A stretch of DNA of 64,000 bases from Piscinibacter sp. HJYY11. Its GTDB lineage: Bacteria; Pseudomonadota; Gammaproteobacteria; Burkholderiales; Burkholderiaceae_C. Positions 61,459 to 64,000 of this stretch are shown here, in pieces; the stretch's first letter is position 1; every line of letters begins with the position of its first letter. Under the pieces are notes generated by a model. That model worked only from the letters and a program-made list of their open reading frames with translations, was not told the DNA's origin and ran no database searches. Both the position numbers and the translations under genes were made by a program. The DNA lies in the NCBI RefSeq assembly GCF_016735515.1, contig NZ_JAERQZ010000001.1, positions 4,886,746-4,950,745 of the forward strand, given 5' to 3'.

Positions 61459-64000
61459 TCAAGACCGTCAAGCAGGCCTGCCGCTTCAACGCGGCGATAC
61501 ACGACTACCGAATGAGCCAGGGCATCGAGAACCTGGCCGAGCTCATTCAGGACGAGGGTGACGGGCGTGAGTTCTTTTCGCGCAACTTCGTCACGCACGG
61601 CATGGCACAGCTTTTCCGCGAAGGCCTGCTGCGCCTGTCCGGCAAGTCGGACCAGGCGGTCTTCGAGTTGACCCAAGCGATGGGTGGCGGCAAGACCCAC
61701 ATGATGATTGCACTGGGCCTATTGGCGCGCCATCCGCATCTGCGTCAAGAGGTGCTGCCCGGTGATCTGAAGGACCGAATCGACTTCGGCCAAGCGCGCA
61801 TCGCCGCCTTCAACGGCCGGAACACTCCCGACAACTACATCTGGGGTGATATCGCAACGCAGCTGGGAGAACCCGAGGCAATCAAGCCATATTGGGCCAA
61901 CGGCCCGAAATCGGTCGACCAGGCGAAGTGGAAAGAGATCATCGGCGACAAGCCGACCCTGATCCTCCTCGACGAACTCCCGCCCTACCTGGACAACGCC
62001 AGCACCCAAGTCTTCGGACAGGGAACGCTGGCCAACATGGTGGTGTTCTCACTGGCCACGCTGATGAGCGCCGCGCTGGAACTGCCCAATTGCTGCATCG
62101 TCGTCGCCAACCTCTCCGGCAGCTACCAGGCGCAGACCAAGGCGCTGGCCGATGCGATCTCGAACCTACAGCAGGAAACCCGGCGCCAAGCGATGACGAT
62201 CACGCCGGTCCAGCTGGCCGGCAACGAGATCTACGAGATCCTGAAGACGCGTCTCATAGACAAGATGCCCGACGAGCGCGTCGTCGCCGAAGTGGCTGAG
62301 GAGTACGCGCAGCAGGTCAAGAAAGCCGAGGACGCAGGCTACGTCGTCGCCGCCAGCATCGAGCAGATCGCCGAGCAGGTGCGGGAGACCTACCCCTTCC
62401 ATCCGTCGTTCAAGCACCTCGTGGCCCTGTTCAAGGAGAACGAGGGCTTCCGGCAGACCCGCGGCCTGATGCAGTTCACAGCGCGGCTGCTCAAGAGTGT
62501 GGCGCTGCGCGAGGACGACGACGTCCACCTCATCGGCACCCAGCACCTGGCCCTGAACGATGACCAGGTGCGCGACGAGATCGAGCGCATCGCCCCCAAG
62601 CTGCTACCGGCTGTCACGCGGGACATCGCGGACAAAGGCAACGCCATCGCCGAGACCATCGACGCCGAGCTCGATACCGATGCGTCCCGCCAGGTGATGA
62701 CCCTACTGCTGGCGTCGTCGCTGTCACGCGCGGTGGGCGGGCGCATCGGCCTGTCAGAGAGCGAGGTCATCGAGTTCCTCGCCGCCCCTGGCCGCAAGCC
62801 CGACGAGTTCCTGCAAGCCCTGCAACGGCTGCGCGAGCAAGCCTGGTACCTGCACCGCGAGGACCAGCGCCTCTTCGTCAAGGAGACCGAGAACCTCTCG
62901 CGCCAGATCGAGCGCAGCGCCAAGGAGGTACCGCAGCCCAAGATCGACCAGGCGCTGATCAACCGGCTCACCGGCATTCTCCAGCCCGAAAGGCGCCAGG
63001 CGTACCAAGACGTGCAGGTGCTGCCTCGCCTCGATGAGATCCGCCTGAGCGGCCCGCGCACCCTCATCGTCATCAAGCCGGATGGCAAGGTGCCGCCCAG
63101 CGAGTTGCAGAACTTCTTCGACTACCAGCAGGAGAAGAACAATCTGCTGGTGCTGACGGGGCAGGACAGTCATCTGGCCGACGCCGTGGAAGACCGCCTG
63201 CGCGAGCTCTACGCCATCGAGCAGATCCACAAGCGCCTAAAAGCCGGTGACACCTTGTTCGAGGAGGCGCGTGACCGGCTCGAAGAGGCGGAAGGCCGGT
63301 TCGCCAAGGCGCTCTCCGCCGCCTACAACCGGGTCTACTTCCCGAGCACCGATCCCATCGACGGCCGGCACTTCCTGGCCAACGTCACCATCGACAACGG
63401 CCTCAAGCTCGGCAAGGGCGAGCAGTCTGCCGAGGCGCAGATCGACGCACTGCTGGCCAGCCCACGCGCCAACTACAAGCTGGCCGCCAACCTGACCGAG
63501 AGCTTCGGCGAGTACTTCGCCATGGCGGAAGAGGTTCTGTGGCCCTCGGGCAAGGACAACCGCCGCACTCCGTGGAAGGACGTGGTCGCGCGCGCCAAGA
63601 GCAATCCAGACTGGCCTTGGATGCCGGGCGCGGGCGGCATGGACACACTGAAGGCCGAGGCCCTGAGACAAGGCCGCTGGCGCCTGGGTGAAGACGGGTA
63701 CATCGAGAAGGGCCCGTTTCCAAAGGACAAGACCACGGTCAACGTGTCGGTCGTCGGCAGCCAGCCAGACACGGGCGCCACTATCCTGAGCCTCACGCCA
63801 CGCCACGCGGGCGAGAGCCCGGTGGTGGTCTACGCCACCCGTCCCGAGGGGCTGATCAACGGGCAGTCCGTCGAAGACCTCGACAGCTTCATCACGGCGG
63901 AAGGCACGTTGTACTTTCTGGCCCGCGACACCACCGGCCACTATGAAACCGGTGCGCCCGTTCGCTGGACCGCCGAGCTGAAGATCCGCCACCAGGTAGA
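61455..64000 (+). CDS. DUF499-type P-loop ATPase (cut by right edge)
   Basis: At least 848 codons are visible without a stop. It starts with GTG at 61455, with GGGAG upstream. Walker A is AMGGGKTHMM (GGGKTH at 77-82) and Walker B LILLDELPPYL (169-179). The long helical rest and a C-terminal part beginning near residue 640 (RVYFPSTDPIDG) fit the DUF499 ATPases. These are found beside DUF1156 methyltransferases, DUF3780 proteins and helicases in anti-phage islands (known association). Those partners would lie to the right. GC is again higher than in 57-61 kb, so this module may have a separate origin. Confidence 0.85.
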   Translation, partial: MIKTVKQACRFNAAIHDYRMSQGIENLAELIQDEGDGREFFSRNFVTHGMAQLFREGLLRLSGKSDQAVFELTQAMGGGKTHMMIALGLLARHPHLRQEVLPGDLKDRIDFGQARIAAFNGRNTPDNYIWGDIATQLGEPEAIKPYWANGPKSVDQAKWKEIIGDKPTLILLDELPPYLDNASTQVFGQGTLANMVVFSLATLMSAALELPNCCIVVANLSGSYQAQTKALADAISNLQQETRRQAMTITPVQLAGNEIYEILKTRLIDKMPDERVVAEVAEEYAQQVKKAEDAGYVVAASIEQIAEQVRETYPFHPSFKHLVALFKENEGFRQTRGLMQFTARLLKSVALREDDDVHLIGTQHLALNDDQVRDEIERIAPKLLPAVTRDIADKGNAIAETIDAELDTDASRQVMTLLLASSLSRAVGGRIGLSESEVIEFLAAPGRKPDEFLQALQRLREQAWYLHREDQRLFVKETENLSRQIERSAKEVPQPKIDQALINRLTGILQPERRQAYQDVQVLPRLDEIRLSGPRTLIVIKPDGKVPPSELQNFFDYQQEKNNLLVLTGQDSHLADAVEDRLRELYAIEQIHKRLKAGDTLFEEARDRLEEAEGRFAKALSAAYNRVYFPSTDPIDGRHFLANVTIDNGLKLGKGEQSAEAQIDALLASPRANYKLAANLTESFGEYFAMAEEVLWPSGKDNRRTPWKDVVARAKSNPDWPWMPGAGGMDTLKAEALRQGRWRLGEDGYIEKGPFPKDKTTVNVSVVGSQPDTGATILSLTPRHAGESPVVVYATRPEGLINGQSVEDLDSFITAEGTLYFLARDTTGHYETGAPVRWTAELKIRHQV

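Noticed and set aside
1..64000. tRNA, rRNA, CRISPR, insertion sequences or integrase
   Set aside because: Looked for repeats, terminal inverted repeats and transposase/integrase motifs by eye; none found. A tRNA scan was not possible.

Overview
The window is very GC-rich, densely packed DNA of a betaproteobacterium, most likely order Burkholderiales (my inference). Grounds: a Burkholderia-type trimeric porin, tripartite tricarboxylate transporter (TTT) receptors with a TctD/TctE pair, a biotin-dependent guanidine/urea carboxylase operon, and the general gene style. Genes are stacked in operons with ATGA/GTGA stop-start overlaps. I saw no tRNA, rRNA, CRISPR array, insertion sequence or integrase.

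Layout. 1-1.7 kb: a truncated diiron (AurF-like) oxygenase gene divergent from a luciferase-like monooxygenase, with two FNR-type boxes between them. 1.7-3.8 kb: modABC molybdate importer. 3.9-6.2 kb: TerC-like membrane protein and HPF-like protein, divergent from an NhaR-type LysR regulator. 6.3-13.7 kb: TctD/TctE two-component system, porin, a solo TctC receptor and a complete tctCBA operon; a shared repeat upstream of three of these units looks like the TctD operator. 13.7-21.8 kb: a guanidine-degradation operon (ABC importer, two carboxyguanidine-deiminase-type proteins, a 31-aa ORF, guanidine/urea carboxylase) behind a clear guanidine-I riboswitch and a strong sigma-54 promoter match. 21.8-23.7 kb: a membrane-anchored protein with two SagB-type nitroreductase domains. 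24.0-28.1 kb: signalling genes (chemoreceptor, CheW, HTH-receiver protein, kinase-like protein with a decayed ATP site, BLUF photoreceptor). 28.2-33.9 kb: a BmpA-type ABC importer with a cysteine hydrolase and a Rid protein. 33.9-36.7 kb: MASE1 sensor kinase and NarL-type regulator. 36.6-48.2 kb: XRE-cupin regulator, GlcG-like protein, and a divergent operon of a peptide-type ABC importer, two amidases, a hydantoinase and ureidoglycolate lyase. 48.2-56.9 kb: a Nit1C nitrilase cluster divergent from a MocR regulator.

From about 56.9 kb the base composition drops and codon choice loosens. 57.2-64 kb looks like an accessory island. It holds a two-gene unit with a possible nuclease, a RAMA-domain protein behind an AT-rich palindromic promoter, an MBL hydrolase with a membrane partner, and a small RHH-like protein coupled to a DUF499 ATPase that runs off the right edge. 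DUF499 ATPases are known from anti-phage islands; the smaller genes are the least explained part of the window.

Theme. From 13.7 to 56.9 kb much of the DNA serves scavenging of organic nitrogen: guanidine, hydantoins and ureides, amides and nitriles. It is controlled by a guanidine riboswitch, sigma-54-like promoters, an XRE-cupin regulator and a MocR regulator. Functions are read from translated motifs and gene order; no database search was run.
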